Source of the DNA: Chondrosia reniformis
Lineage: Eukaryota > Porifera > Demospongiae > Chondrillida > Chondrillidae
Length of the DNA: 64,000 nt
Direction: 5' to 3'
Assembly: GCA_947172415.1 (NCBI GenBank)
Contig: OX359198.1
Coordinates: 6,727,401-6,791,400 of the forward strand
The notes under the pieces are model-generated. The model was not told where the DNA came from. It did no database searches and saw nothing but the letters and a program-made list of their open reading frames with translations. The stretch's first letter is position 1. Every line of letters starts with the position of its first letter. The translations under genes were made by a program, and so were the position numbers. Positions 51,201 to 64,000 of the stretch are shown here, one piece after another.

Positions 51201-52307
51201 CTCAGTATTCACAGAGATGTATGAAAGGTTTTCAATGAGTTTTGCAAATTTTGATATCTGCTCAAATTTGCCCTATCTCTCACCATACATTAACTTCGTA
51301 TAGCAGTGATAAAAAGTACATTAAGTGCTGTAACTCTTCAAAATGGAGAGATATGAATCTGAAACTCTATCTCAGTATTCACAGAGATATATGAAAGGCA
51401 TACATTGAGTTTTGCAAATTTTGATATCTGCTCAAATTTGCCCTATCTCTCACCATACATTAACTTCGTATAGCAGTGATAAAAAGTACATTAAGTGCTG
51501 TAACTCTTCAAAATGGAGAGATATGAATCTGAAACTCTATCTCAGTATTCACAGAGATATATGAAAGGCATATATTGAGTTTTGCAAATTTTGATATCTT
51601 CTCAAATTTGCCCTATCTCTCACCATACATTAACTTGGTTTAGCAGTGATAAAAAGTACATTAAGTGGTGTAACTCTTCCAAATGAAGAGATACAAATCT
51701 GAAACTCTATCTCAGTATTCACAGAGATATATGAAAGGCATACATTGAGTTTTGCAAATTTTGATATCTGCTCAAATTTGCCCTATCTCTCACCATACAT
51801 TAACTTCGTATAGCAGTGATAAAAAGTACATTAAGTGCTGTAACTCTTCAAAATGGAGAGATATGAATCTGAAACTCTATCTCAGTATTCACAGAGATAT
51901 ATGAAAGGCATATATTGAGTTTTGCAAATTTTGATATCTTCTCAAATTTGCCCTATCTCTCACCATACATTAACTTCGTATAGCAGTGATAAAAAGTACA
52001 TTAAGTGGTGTAACTCTTCCAAATGAAGAGATACGAATCTGAAACTCTATCTCAGTATTCACAGAGATATATGAAAGGCATACATTGAGTTTTGCAAATT
52101 TTGATATCTTCTCAAATTTGCCCTATCTCTAACCATGCATTAACTTCGTATAGCAGTGATAAAAAGTACATTAAGTGCTGTAACTCTTCAAAATGGAGAG
52201 ATATGAATCTGAAACTCTATCTCAGTATTCACAGAGAAATATGAAAGGTATACATTGAGTTTTGCAAATTTTGATATCTGCTCAAATTTGCCCTATCTCT
52301 CACCATA
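48204..52307. repeat. Satellite family A block 2, about 24 monomers
   Basis: 170-bp monomers as in block 1. Near its left edge and inside it are two small insertions relative to consensus (TAGGTA near 49238 and TACGTA near 50434), and a third TACGTA at the B/A junction near 48202. The block recurs shifted by 9,100 bp as block 3. Confidence 0.97.
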
Positions 52308-52755
52308 CATTAAATATGTATATCGGAATCTAATGTACATTTAGTTCTGTAACTCTGTCAATTGGAAAGAGGTGAAGCTGAAACTTGGTGTCAGCATTCA
52401 CAGACATCCATAAAACATATCCATAGAGTTTTCCAAATTTTGATGTTCACTCATATTTGCCCTATCTCTCACCATACATTAAATATGTATATCGGAATCT
52501 AATGTACATTTAGTTCTGTAACTCTGTCAATTGGAAAGAGGTGAAGCTGAAACTTGGTGTCAGCATTCACAGACATCCATAAAACATATCCATAGAGTTT
52601 TCCAAATTTTGATGTTCGCTCATATTTGCCCTATCTCTCACCATACATTAACTTTGTATACTAGAATTAAATGTACATTGAGGGCTGTCACTCTATCAAA
52701 TGGAGCTAGAGATATGAAGCTAAATCTTTGTGTCAGCATTCACAGACATCTAATA
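52308..52755. repeat. Satellite family B monomers before segment C copy 2
   Basis: Two to three B monomers and the diverged border monomer, as at 40985-41599. Confidence 0.95.
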
Positions 52756-53817
52756 AAACCGGCCTAGTTGAAATATCGATCATAGGCATTAATATTAATA
52801 TCGTACAGGCAATAAATAACGGACCTCTCACTATATCTAGTTTTCTCTATCATGAAAAGTCGCTCTCCTCCCTCCACCAAGACACATACAGGCTTTTATC
52901 CATTTGCCACAGTTTTGAGATGTATTGGAAATACTGCGTATGTGTGTAAAATTGCTTGGAACGATTCACTGGTCTGGAATTAAAGTGGAATAAATTGACG
53001 ATTTCTCGAAAATAATTGGGATCAGAAAAGTCGTTCTCCTCGGCCCATCAAGACACTTACAGGATTTTTTTCGCTTTTCCCAGTTCTCAGGTGAACCACT
53101 AATACTGCCTATGTCTTTAAACTTGCTTAAAACAATTCACTGATCTGGAAATAACGAGAAATATATTAAAAAAGGTCCCAACCACAACCGTTTTCTTTGG
53201 ACAAAACTTCATATAAATAGAAGCGAAAAACCTTATATAGTAGGCCTACCTGGACACATCTCTATGGTGGTTGCGGTTCCCATAGAGGTTGGTAGCGCTT
53301 AGACTCTGAAGCTGTCTCCTAATCGGTTGGTGCCATAGAGACGTGCTCACCAATAATCCGGATTTCGGGGGGGTTCCACGTAATGTGGGATTGGCATCTG
53401 ATATCTTAGGATTCATATGAGTCGGCCATATCGAGAAGAGCTGGTTCTTCTCACGCAAGTGACACCCAATGCTCAACTCAGCAGTAATTTGCTTCGGCAG
53501 ATTCGATTGAACGTTACCAACGATCCCGGCCTATGAGCGTCGTGGATGGTAGCGTTCGGTATGGTCCAACTTTTTTTCTTTGGAGTTTCGTTGGCTGTCG
53601 ATTGACGAAATTTCACTTTAACGAGATCCATATAAAATATATGGATAGATAGTACTTCAATAACAATCAAGTACTACACAGTGCATATCTCTATGTATAA
53701 AAAATTGGAAAGTATTCTAGATTTTCAGATATAGTATGCAATTTTGTCTTTATTATAATATTATACCTTCTAACGGTCAGCCATATATAGTATTACGCAA
53801 TTTTCTCTAACCAAACA
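52756..53817. repeat. Segment C, copy 2
   Basis: Near-identical to copy 1, shifted by 11,156 bp. It has one extra T in the run before AACGAGATCC and a few substitutions (for example CGGTCAGCC for CGGTCGGCC near 53775). Confidence 0.9.
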
Positions 53818-54750
53818 GTACATTAACTGTAGTTCTGTAACTCCATCAATTGGAAAGAGGTGAAGCTGAAACTTGGTGTCAGCATTCACAGACATCTATA
53901 GAGCATGTCCAATGAGTTTTTAAAATTTTGATGAAACTTAAAATTTGCCCTATCTCTCACCATACATTAAATATGTATATCGGAATCTAATGTACATTTA
54001 GTTCTGTAACTCTGTCAATTGGAAAGAGGTGAAGCTGAAACTTGGTGTCAGCATTCACAGACATCCATAAAACATATCCACAGAGTTTTCCAAATTTTGA
54101 TGTTCACTCATATTTGCCCTATCTCTCACCATACATTAAATATGTATATCGGAATCTAATGTACATTTAGTTCTGTAACTCTGTCAATTGGAAAGAGGTG
54201 AAGCTGAAACTTGGTGTCAGCATTCACAGACATCCATAAAACATATCCACAGAGTTTTCCAAATTTTGATGTTCACTCATATTTGCCCTATCTCTCACCA
54301 TACATTAAATATGTATACCGGAATCTAATGTACATTTAGAACCGTAACTCTGTCAATTGGAAAGAGGTGAAGCTGAAACTTGGTGTCAGCATTCACAGAC
54401 ATCCATAAAACATATCCACAGAGTTTTCCAAATTTTGATGTTCACTCATATTTGCCCTATCTCTCACCATACATTAAATATGTATACCAGAATCTAATGT
54501 ACATTTAGTTCTGTAACTCTGTCAATTGGAAAGAGGTGAAGCTGAAACTTGGTGTCAGCATTCACAGACATCCATAAAACATATCCATAGAGTTTTCCAA
54601 ATTTTGATGTTCGCTCATATTTGCCCTATCTCTCACCATACATTAACTTTGTATACCAGAATTAAATGTACATTGAGGGCTGTCACTCTATCAAATGGAG
54701 CTAGAGATATGAAGCTAAATCTTTGTGTCAGCATTCACAGACATCTAATA
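53818..54750. repeat. Satellite family B monomers between segment C copies 2 and 3
   Basis: About five and a half B monomers, beginning with the diverged post-C monomer (CATCTATAGAGCATGTCC) and ending with the pre-C border monomer. Confidence 0.95.
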
Positions 54751-55816
54751 AAACCGGCCTAGTTGAAATATCGATCATAGGCATTAATATTAATATCGTA
54801 CGTACAGGCAATAAATAACGGACCTCTCACTATATCTAGTTTTCTCTATCATGAAAAGTCGCTCTCCTCCCTCCACCAAGACACATACAGGCTTTTATCC
54901 ATTTGCCACAGTTTTGAGATGTATTGGAAATACTGCGTATGTGTGTAAAATTGCTTGGAACGATTCACTGGTCTGGAATTAAAGTGGAATAAATTGACGA
55001 TTTCTCGAAAATAATTGGGATCAGAAAAGTCGTTCTCCTCGGCCCATCAAGACACTTACAGGATTTTTTTCGCTTTTCCCAGTTCTCAGGTGAACCACTA
55101 ATACTGCCTATGTCTTTAAACTTGCTTAAAACAATTCACTGATCTGGAAATAACGAGAAATATATTAAAAAAGGTCCCAACCACAACCGTTTTCTTTGGA
55201 CAAAACTTCATATAAATAGAAGCGAAAAACCTTATATAGTAGGCCTACCTGGACACATCTCTATGGTGGTTGCGGTTCCCATAGAGGTTGGTAGCGCTTA
55301 GACTCTGAAGCTGTCTCCTAATCGGTTGGTGCCATAGAGACGTGCTCACCAATAATCCGGATTTCGGGGGGGTTCCACGTAATGTGGGATTGGCATCTGA
55401 TATCTTAGGATTCATATGAGTCGGCCATATCGAGAAGAGCTGGTTCTTCTCACGCAAGTGACACCCAATGCTCAACTCAGCAGTAATTTGCTTCGGCAGA
55501 TTCGATTGAACGTTACCAACGATCCCGGCCTATGAGCGTCGTGGATGGTAGCGTTCGGTATGGTCCAACTTTTTTTCTTTGGAGTTTCGTTGGCTGTCGA
55601 TTGACGAAATTTCACTTTAAAGAGATCCATATAAAATATATGGATAGATAGTACTTCAATAACAATCAAGTACTACACAGTGCATATCCCTATGTATAAA
55701 AAATTGGAAAGTATTCTAGATTTTCAGATATAGTATGCAATTTTGTCTTTATTATAATATTATACCTTCTAACGGTCGGCCATATATAGTATTACACAAT
55801 TTTCTCTAACCAAACA
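54751..55816. repeat. Segment C, copy 3
   Basis: As the other copies, but with a four-base CGTA insertion at about 54797-54804 (ATCGTACGTACAGG against ATCGTACAGG in copies 1, 2 and 4). Confidence 0.9.
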
Positions 55817-57303
55817 GTACATTAACTGTAGTTCTGTAACTCCATCAATTGGAAAGAGGTGAAGCTGAAACTTGGTGTCAGCATTCACAGACATCTATAG
55901 AGCATGTCCAATGAGTTTTTAAAATTTTGATGAAACTTAAAATTTGCCCTATCTCTCACCATACATTAAATATGTATATCGGAATCTAATGTACATTTAG
56001 TTCTGTAACTCTGTCAATTGGAAAGAGATGAAGCTGAAACTTGGTGTCAGCATTTACAGACATCCATAAAACATATCCACAGAGTTTTCCAAATTTTGAT
56101 GTTCACTCATATTTGCCCTATCTCTCACCATACATTAAATATGTATACCAGAATCTAATGTACATTTAGAACCGTAACTCTGTCAATTGGAAAGAGGTGA
56201 AGCTGAAACTTTGTGTCAGCATTCACAGACATCCATAAAACATATCCATAGAGTTTTCCAAATTTTGATGTTCACTCATATTTGCCCTATCTCTCACCAT
56301 ACATTAAATATGTATATCGGAATCTAATGTACATTTAGTTCTGTAACTCTGTCAATTGGAAAGAGGTGAAGCTGAAACTTGGTGTCAGCATTCACAGACA
56401 TCCATAAAACATATCCACAGAGTTTTCCAAATTTTGATGTTCACTCATATTTGCCCTATCTCTCACCATACATTAAATATGTATACCAGAATCTAATGTA
56501 CATTTAGAACCGTAACTCTGTCAATTGGAAAGAGGTGAAGCTGAAACTTGGTGTCAGCATTCACAGACATCCATAAAACATATCCACAGAGTTTTCCAAA
56601 TTTTGATGTTCACTCATATTTGCTCTATCTCTCACCATACATTAAACATGTATATCGGAATCTAATGTACATTTAGTTCTGTAACTCTTTCAATTGGAAA
56701 GAGGTGAAGCTGAAACTTGGTGTCAGCATTCACAGACATCCATAAAACATATCCACAGAGTTTTCCAAATTTTTATGTTCACTCATATTTGCCCTATCTC
56801 TCACCATACATTAAATATGTATACCAGAATCTAATGTACATTTAGAACCGTAACTCTGTCAATTGGAAAGAGATGAAGCTGAAACTTGGTGTCAGCATTC
56901 ACAGACATCCATAAAACATATCCACAGAGTTTTCCAAATTTTGATGTTCACTCATATTTGCCCTATCTCTCACAATACATTAAATATGTATATCGGAATC
57001 TAATGTACATTTAGTTCTGTAACTCTGACAATTGGAAAGAGGTGAAGCTGAAACTTGGTGTCAGCATTCACAGACATCCATAAAACATATCCACAGAGTT
57101 TTCCAAATTTTGATGTTCACTCATATTTGCCCTATCTCTCACAATACATTAAATATGTATATCGGAATCTAATGTACATTTAGTTCTGTAACTCTGTCAA
57201 TTGGAAAGAGGTGAAGCTGAAACTTGGTGTCAGCATTCACAGACATCCATAAAACATATCCACAGAGTTTTCCAAATTTTGATGTTCACTCATATTTGCC
57301 CTA
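55817..57303. repeat. Satellite family B block between segment C copy 3 and A block 3
   Basis: About nine B monomers. Private variants (GAAAGAGATGAAG with CATTTACAGAC near 56025-56060; ATTAAACATG near 56640) recur 6,935 bp later, after segment C copy 4. Confidence 0.95.
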
Positions 57304-60300
57304 CGTATCTCTCACCATACATTAACTTCTTATAGCAGTGATAAAAAGTACATTAAGTGCTGTAACTCTTCAAAATGGAGAGATATGAATCTGAAACTCT
57401 ATCTCAGTATTCACAGAGATATATGAAAGGCATACATTGAGTTTTGCAAATTTTGATATCTTCTCAAATTTGCCCTATCTCTCACCATACATTAACTTGG
57501 TATAGCAGTGATAAAAAGTACATTAAGTGCTGTAACTCTTCAAAATGGAGAGATATGAATCTGAAACTCTATCTCAGTATTCACAGAGATATATGAAAGG
57601 CATATATTGAGTTTTGCAAATTTTGATATCTTCTCAAATTTGCCCTATCTCTCACCATACATTAACTTCGTATAGCAGTGATAAAAAGTACATTAAGTGC
57701 TGTAACTCTTCCAAATGAAGAGATATGAATCTGAAACTCTATCTCAGTATTCACAGAGATATATGAAAGGCATACATTGAGTTTTGTAAATTTTGATATC
57801 TGCTCAAATTTGCCCTATCTCTCACCATACATTAACTTGGTATAGCAGTGATAAAAAGTACATTAAGTGGTGTAACTCTTCCAAATGAAGAGATATGAAT
57901 CTGAAACTCTATCTCAGTATTCACAGAGATATATGAAAGGCATACATTGAGTTTTGCAAATTTTGATATCTGCTCAAATTTGCCCTATCTCTCACCTTAC
58001 ATTAACTTGGTAGAGCAGTGATAAAAAGTACATTAAGTGCTGTAACTCTTCAAAATGGAGAGATATGAATCTGAAACTCTATCTCAGTATTCACAGAGAT
58101 ATATGAAAGGCATACATTGAGTTTTGCAAATTTTGATATCTTCTCAAATTTGCCCTATCTCTCACCATGCATTAACTTCGTATAGCAGTGATAAAAAGTA
58201 CATTAAGTGCTGTAACTCTTCAAAATGGAGAGATATGAATCTGAAACTCTATCTCAGTATTCACAGAGATATATGAAAGGCATACATTGAGTTTTGTAAA
58301 TTTTGATATCTGCTGAAATTTGCCCTATCTCTCACCATAGGTACATTAACTTGGTATAGCAGTGATAAAAAGTACATTAAGTGCTGTAACTCTTCAAAAT
58401 GGAGAGATATGAATCTGAAACTCTATCTCAGTATTCACAGAGATATATGAAAGGCATACATTGAGTTTTGCAAATTTTGATATCTTCTCAAATTTGCCCT
58501 ATCTCTCACCATGCATTAACTTCGTATAGCAGTGATAAAAAGTACATTAAGTGCTGTAACTCTTCAAAATGGAGAGATATGAATCTGAAACTCTATCTCA
58601 GTATTCACAGAGATATATGAAAGGCATACATTGAATTTTGCAAATTTTGATATCTGCTCAAATTTGCCCTATCTCTCACCATACATTAACTTCTTATAGC
58701 AGTGATAAAAAGTACATTAAGTGGTGTAACTCTTCCAAATGAAGAGATATGAATCTGAAACTCTATCTCAGTATTCACAGAGATATATGAAAGGCATACA
58801 TTGAGTTTTGTAAATTTTGATATCTGCTCAAATTTGCCCTATCTCTCACCATACATTAACTTGGTTTAGCAGTAATAAAAAGTACATTAAGTGCTGTAAC
58901 TCTTCCAAATGAAGAGATATGAATCTGAAACTCTATCTCCGTATTCACAGAGATATATGAAAGGCATACATTGAGTTTTGCAAATTTTGATATCTTCTCA
59001 AATTTGCCCTATCTCTCACCATACATTAACTTCGTATAGCAGTGATAAAAAGTACATTAAGTGCTGTAACTCTTCAAAATGGAGAGATATGAATCTGAAA
59101 CTCTATCTCAGTATTCACAGAGATGTATGAAAGGTTTTCAATGAGTTTTGCAAATTTTGATATCTGCTCAAATTTGCCCTATCTCTCACCATGCATTAAC
59201 TTCTTATAGCAGTGATAAAAAGTACATTAAGTGCTGTAACTCTTCAAAATGGAGAGATATGAATCTGAAACTCTATCTCAGTATTCACAGAGATATATGA
59301 AAGGCATACATTGAGTTTTGCAAATTTTGATATCTGCTCAAATTTGCCCTATCTCTCACCATACATTAACTTCTTATAGCAGTGATAAAAAGTACATTAA
59401 GTGGTGTAACTCTTCCAAATGAAGAGATATGAATCTGAAACTCTATCTCAGTATTCACAGAGATATATGAAAGGCATACATTGAGTTTTGTAAATTTTGA
59501 TATCTGCTCAAATTTGCCCTATCTCTCACCATACGTACATTAACTTGGTTTAGCAGTAATAAAAAGTACATTAAGTGCTGTAACTCTTCCAAATGAAGAG
59601 ATATGAATCTGAAACTCTATCTCCGTATTCACAGAGATATATGAAAGGCATACATTGAGTTTTGCAAATTTTGATATCTTCTCAAATTTGCCCTATCTCT
59701 CACCATACATTAACTTCGTATAGCAGTGATAAAAAGTACATTAAGTGCTGTAACTCTTCAAAATGGAGAGATATGAATCTGAAACTCTATCTCAGTATTC
59801 ACAGAGATGTATGAAAGGTTTTCAATGAGTTTTGCAAATTTTTATATCTGCTCAAATTTGCCCTATCTCTCACCATACATTAACTTCGTATAGCAGTGAT
59901 AAAAAGTACATTAAGTGCTGTAACTCTTCAAAATGGAGAGATATGAATCTGAAACTCTATCTCCGTATTCACAGAGATATATGAAAGGCATACATTGAGT
60001 TTTGCAAATTTTGATATCTGCTCAAATTTGCCCTATCTCTCACCATACATTAACTTCTTATAGCAGTGATAAAAAGTACATTAAGTGCTGTAACTCTTCA
60101 AAATGGAGAGATAAGAATCTGAAACTCTATCTCAGTATTCACAGAGATATATGAAAGGCATACATTGAGTTTTGCAAATTTTGATATCTTCTCAAATTTG
60201 CCCTATCTCTCACCATACATTAACTTGGTTTAGCAGTAATAAAAAGTACATTAAGTGGTGTAACTTTTCCAAATGAAGAGATATGAATCTGAAACTCTAT

Positions 60301-61237
60301 CTCAGTATTCACAGAGATGTATGAAAGGTTTTCAATGAGTTTTGCAAATTTTGATATCTGCTCAAATTTGCCCTATCTCTCACCATACATTAACTTCGTA
60401 TAGCAGTGATAAAAAGTACATTAAGTGCTGTAACTCTTCAAAATGGAGAGATATGAATCTGAAACTCTATCTCAGTATTCACAGAGATATATGAAAGGCA
60501 TACATTGAGTTTTGCAAATTTTGATATCTGCTCAAATTTGCCCTATCTCTCACCATACATTAACTTCGTATAGCAGTGATAAAAAGTACATTAAGTGCTG
60601 TAACTCTTCAAAATGGAGAGATATGAATCTGAAACTCTATCTCAGTATTCACAGAGATATATGAAAGGCATATATTGAGTTTTGCAAATTTTGATATCTT
60701 CTCAAATTTGCCCTATCTCTCACCATACATTAACTTGGTTTAGCAGTGATAAAAAGTACATTAAGTGCTGTAACTCTTCAAAATGGAGAGATATGAATCT
60801 GAAACTCTATCTCAGTATTCACAGAGATATATGAAAGGCATATATTGAGTTTTGCAAATTTTGATATCTTCTCAAATTTGCCCTATCTCTCACCATACAT
60901 TAACTTCGTATAGCAGTGATAAAAAGTACATTAAGTGGTGTAACTCTTCCAAATGAAGAGATACGAATCTGAAACTCTATCTCAGTATTCACAGAGATAT
61001 ATGAAAGGCATACATTGAGTTTTGCAAATTTTGATATCTTCTCAAATTTGCCCTATCTCTAACCATGCATTAACTTCGTATAGCAGTGATAAAAAGTACA
61101 TTAAGTGCTGTAACTCTTCAAAATGGAGAGATATGAATCTGAAACTCTATCTCAGTATTCACAGAGAAATATGAAAGGTATACATTGAGTTTTGCAAATT
61201 TTGATATCTGCTCAAATTTGCCCTATCTCTCACCATA
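57304..61237. repeat. Satellite family A block 3, about 23 monomers
   Basis: Near-exact copy of A block 2, including the same TACGTA and TAGGTA variant sites at 57302, 58338 and 59533, but one monomer shorter: the shift drops from 9,100 to 8,930 bp near 51,650-51,820 of block 2. Confidence 0.97.
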
Positions 61238-61685
61238 CATTAAATATGTATATCGGAATCTAATGTACATTTAGTTCTGTAACTCTGTCAATTGGAAAGA
61301 GGTGAAGCTGAAACTTGGTGTCAGCATTCACAGACATCCATAAAACATATCCATAGAGTTTTCCAAATTTTGATGTTCACTCATATTTGCCCTATCTCTC
61401 ACAATACATTAAATATGTATATCGGAATCTAATGTACATTTAGTTCTGTAACTCTGTCAATTGGAAAGAGGTGAAGCTGAAACTTGGTGTCAGCATTCAC
61501 AGACATCCATAAAACATATCCATAGAGTTTTCCAAATTTTGATGTTCGCTCATATTTGCCCTATCTCTCACCATACATTAACTTTGTATACTAGAATTAA
61601 ATGTACATTGAGGGCTGTCACTCTATCAAATGGAGCTAGAGATATGAAGCTAAATCTTTGTGTCAGCATTCACAGACATCTAATA
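61238..61685. repeat. Satellite family B monomers before segment C copy 4
   Basis: Same arrangement as 52308-52755, shifted by 8,930 bp, with rare substitutions. Confidence 0.95.
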
Positions 61686-62747
61686 AAACCGGCCTAGTTG
61701 AAATATCGATCATAGGCATTAATATTAATATCGTACAGGCAATAAATAACGGACCTCTCACTATATCTAGTTTTCTCTATCATGAAAAGTCGCTCTCCTC
61801 CCTCCACCAAGACACATACAGGCTTTTATCCATTTGCCACAGTTTTGAGATGTATTGGAAATACTGCGTATGTGTGTAAAATTGCTTGGAACGATTCACT
61901 GGTCTGGAATTAAAGTGGAATAAATTGACGATTTCTCGAAAATAATTGGGATCAGAAAAGTCGTTCTCCTCGGCCCATCAAGACACTTACAGGATTTTTT
62001 TCGCTTTTCCCAGTTCTCAGGTGAACCACTAATACTGCCTATGTCTTTAAACTTGCTTAAAACAATTCACTGATCTGGAAATAACGAGAAATATATTAAA
62101 AAAGGTCCCAACCACAACCGTTTTCTTTGGACAAAACTTCATATAAATAGAAGCGAAAAACCTTATATAGTAGGCCTACCTGGACACATCTCTATGGTGG
62201 TTGCGGTTCCCATAGAGGTTGGTAGCGCTTAGACTCTGAAGCTGTCTCCTAATCGGTTGGTGCCATAGAGACGTGCTCACCAATAATCCGGATTTCGGGG
62301 GGGTTCCACGTAATGTGGGATTGGCATCTGATATCTTAGGATTCATATGAGTCGGCCATATCGAGAAGAGCTGGTTCTTCTCACGCAAGTGACACCCAAT
62401 GCTCAACTCAGCAGTAATTTGCTTCGGCAGATTCGATTGAACGTTACCAACGATCCCGGCCTATGAGCGTCGTGGATGGTAGCGTTCGGTATGGTCCAAC
62501 TTTTTTTCTTTGGAGTTTCGTTGGCTGTCGATTGACGAAATTTCACTTTAAAGAGATCCATATAAAATATATGGATAGATAGTACTTCAATAACAATCAA
62601 GTACTACACAGTGCATATCCCTATGTATAAAAAATTGGAAAGTATTCTAGATTTTCAGATATAGTATGCAATTTTGTCTTTATTATAATATTATACCTTC
62701 TAACGGTCGGCCATATATAGTATTACACAATTTTCTCTAACCAAACA
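61686..62747. repeat. Segment C, copy 4
   Basis: It shares with copy 3 the TTTAAAGAGATCC and TATTACACAA variants but lacks the CGTA insertion of copy 3, so that insertion arose after the two copies separated. Confidence 0.9.
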
Positions 62748-64000
62748 GTACATTAACTGTAGTTCTGTAACTCCATCAATTGGAAAGAGGTGAAGCTGAA
62801 ACTTGGTGTCAGCATTCACAGACATCTATAGAGCATGTCCAATGAGTTTTTAAAATTTTGATGAAACTTAAAATTTGCCCTATCTCTCACCATACATTAA
62901 ATATGTATATCGGAATCTAATGTACATTTAGTTCTGTAACTCTGTCAATTGGAAAGAGATGAAGCTGAAACTTGGTGTCAGCATTTACAGACATCCATAA
63001 AACATATCCACAGAGTTTTCCAAATTTTGATGTTCACTCATATTTGCCCTATCTCTCACCATACATTAAATATGTATACCAGAATCTAATGTACATTTAG
63101 AACCGTAACTCTGTCAATTGGAAAGAGGTGAAGCTGAAACTTTGTGTCAGCATTCACAGACATCCATAAAACATATCCATAGAGTTTTCCAAATTTTGAT
63201 GTTCACTCATATTTGCCCTATCTCTCACCATACATTAAATATGTATATCGGAATCTAATGTACATTTAGTTCTGTAACTCTGTCAATTGGAAAGAGGTGA
63301 AGCTGAAACTTGGTGTCAGCATTCACAGACATCCATAAAACATATCCACAGAGTTTTCCAAATTTTGATGTTCACTCATATTTGCCCTATCTCTCACCAT
63401 ACATTAAATATGTATACCAGAATCTAATGTACATTTAGAACCGTAACTCTGTCAATTGGAAAGAGGTGAAGCTGAAACTTGGTGTCAGCATTCACAGACA
63501 TCCATAAAACATATCCACAGAGTTTTCCAAATTTTGATGTTCACTCATATTTGCTCTATCTCTCACCATACATTAAACATGTATATCGGAATCTAATGTA
63601 CATTTAGTTCTGTAACTCTTTCAATTGGAAAGAGGTGAAGCTGAAACTTGGTGTCAGCATTCACAGACATCCATAAAACATATCCACAGAGTTTTCCAAA
63701 TTTTTATGTTCACTCATATTTGCCCTATCTCTCACCATACATTAAATATGTATACCAGAATCTAATGTACATTTAGAACCGTAACTCTGTCAATTGGAAA
63801 GAGGTGAAGCTGAAACTTGGTGTAAGCATTCACAGACATCCATAAAACATATCCATAGAGTTTTCCAAATTTTGATGTTCACTCATATTTGCCTAATCTC
63901 TCACCATACATTAAATATGTATACCAGAATCTAATGTACATTTAGAACCGTAACTCTGTCAATTGGAAAGAGGTGAAGCTGAAACTTGGTGTCAGCATTC
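62748..64000. repeat. Satellite family B block, continuing past the window end
   Basis: About seven B monomers, the first six matching 55817 onward at a 6,935-bp shift. The array is still running at the window end. Confidence 0.95.

Overview
The window is animal nuclear DNA: intron-rich, AT-rich, with GT-AG introns and metazoan gene families. Many short introns, a single-Ig-domain membrane receptor, a FANCI orthologue and a clan-3 P450 suggest an early-branching animal. A sponge is my best guess, but this is inference; nothing in the window fixes the species.

Layout. 1-2663 has no gene I can support, only a GC-richer block (979-1613) bounded by imperfect inverted repeats. 2664-17176 (minus) is a complete full-size ABCA transporter that I could splice into 33 exons with every junction in phase (2,285 aa, close to human ABCA1/ABCA4). 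17545-31564 (minus) is a FANCI orthologue, 36-37 exons and about 1,300-1,330 aa (human FANCI is 1,328 aa), carrying the SQ cluster next to the monoubiquitination region. 31928-33782 (minus) is a 4-exon, 335-aa, single-pass membrane protein with one Ig domain that I do not recognise. 34396-39012 (plus) is a complete 13-exon, 512-aa cytochrome P450, divergent from the Ig gene across 613 bp. The genes are functionally unrelated (lipid transport, DNA crosslink repair, surface recognition, oxidation); the order shows no pathway logic.

Introns carry two tRNA-derived SINE copies, several copies of an unclassified dispersed repeat, four intronic mini-satellites, and a 105-bp-arm perfect foldback element in the P450 gene.

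From about 39.6 kb to the window end there are no genes. This is a satellite array of ~169-170-bp monomers in two related families (A, 170 bp; B, 169 bp) arranged in alternating blocks, with four copies of a ~1.06-kb non-satellite segment (C) embedded, and large recent block duplications (shifts of 6,935 bp and of 8,930-9,100 bp). Monomer length, higher-order organisation and a box conserved across families make it a candidate (peri)centromeric array.

The most unusual pattern is a recurrent clean change of TA to TACGTA, visible wherever repeat copies can be compared (four independent sites), which looks like the footprint of a TA-targeting transposon.
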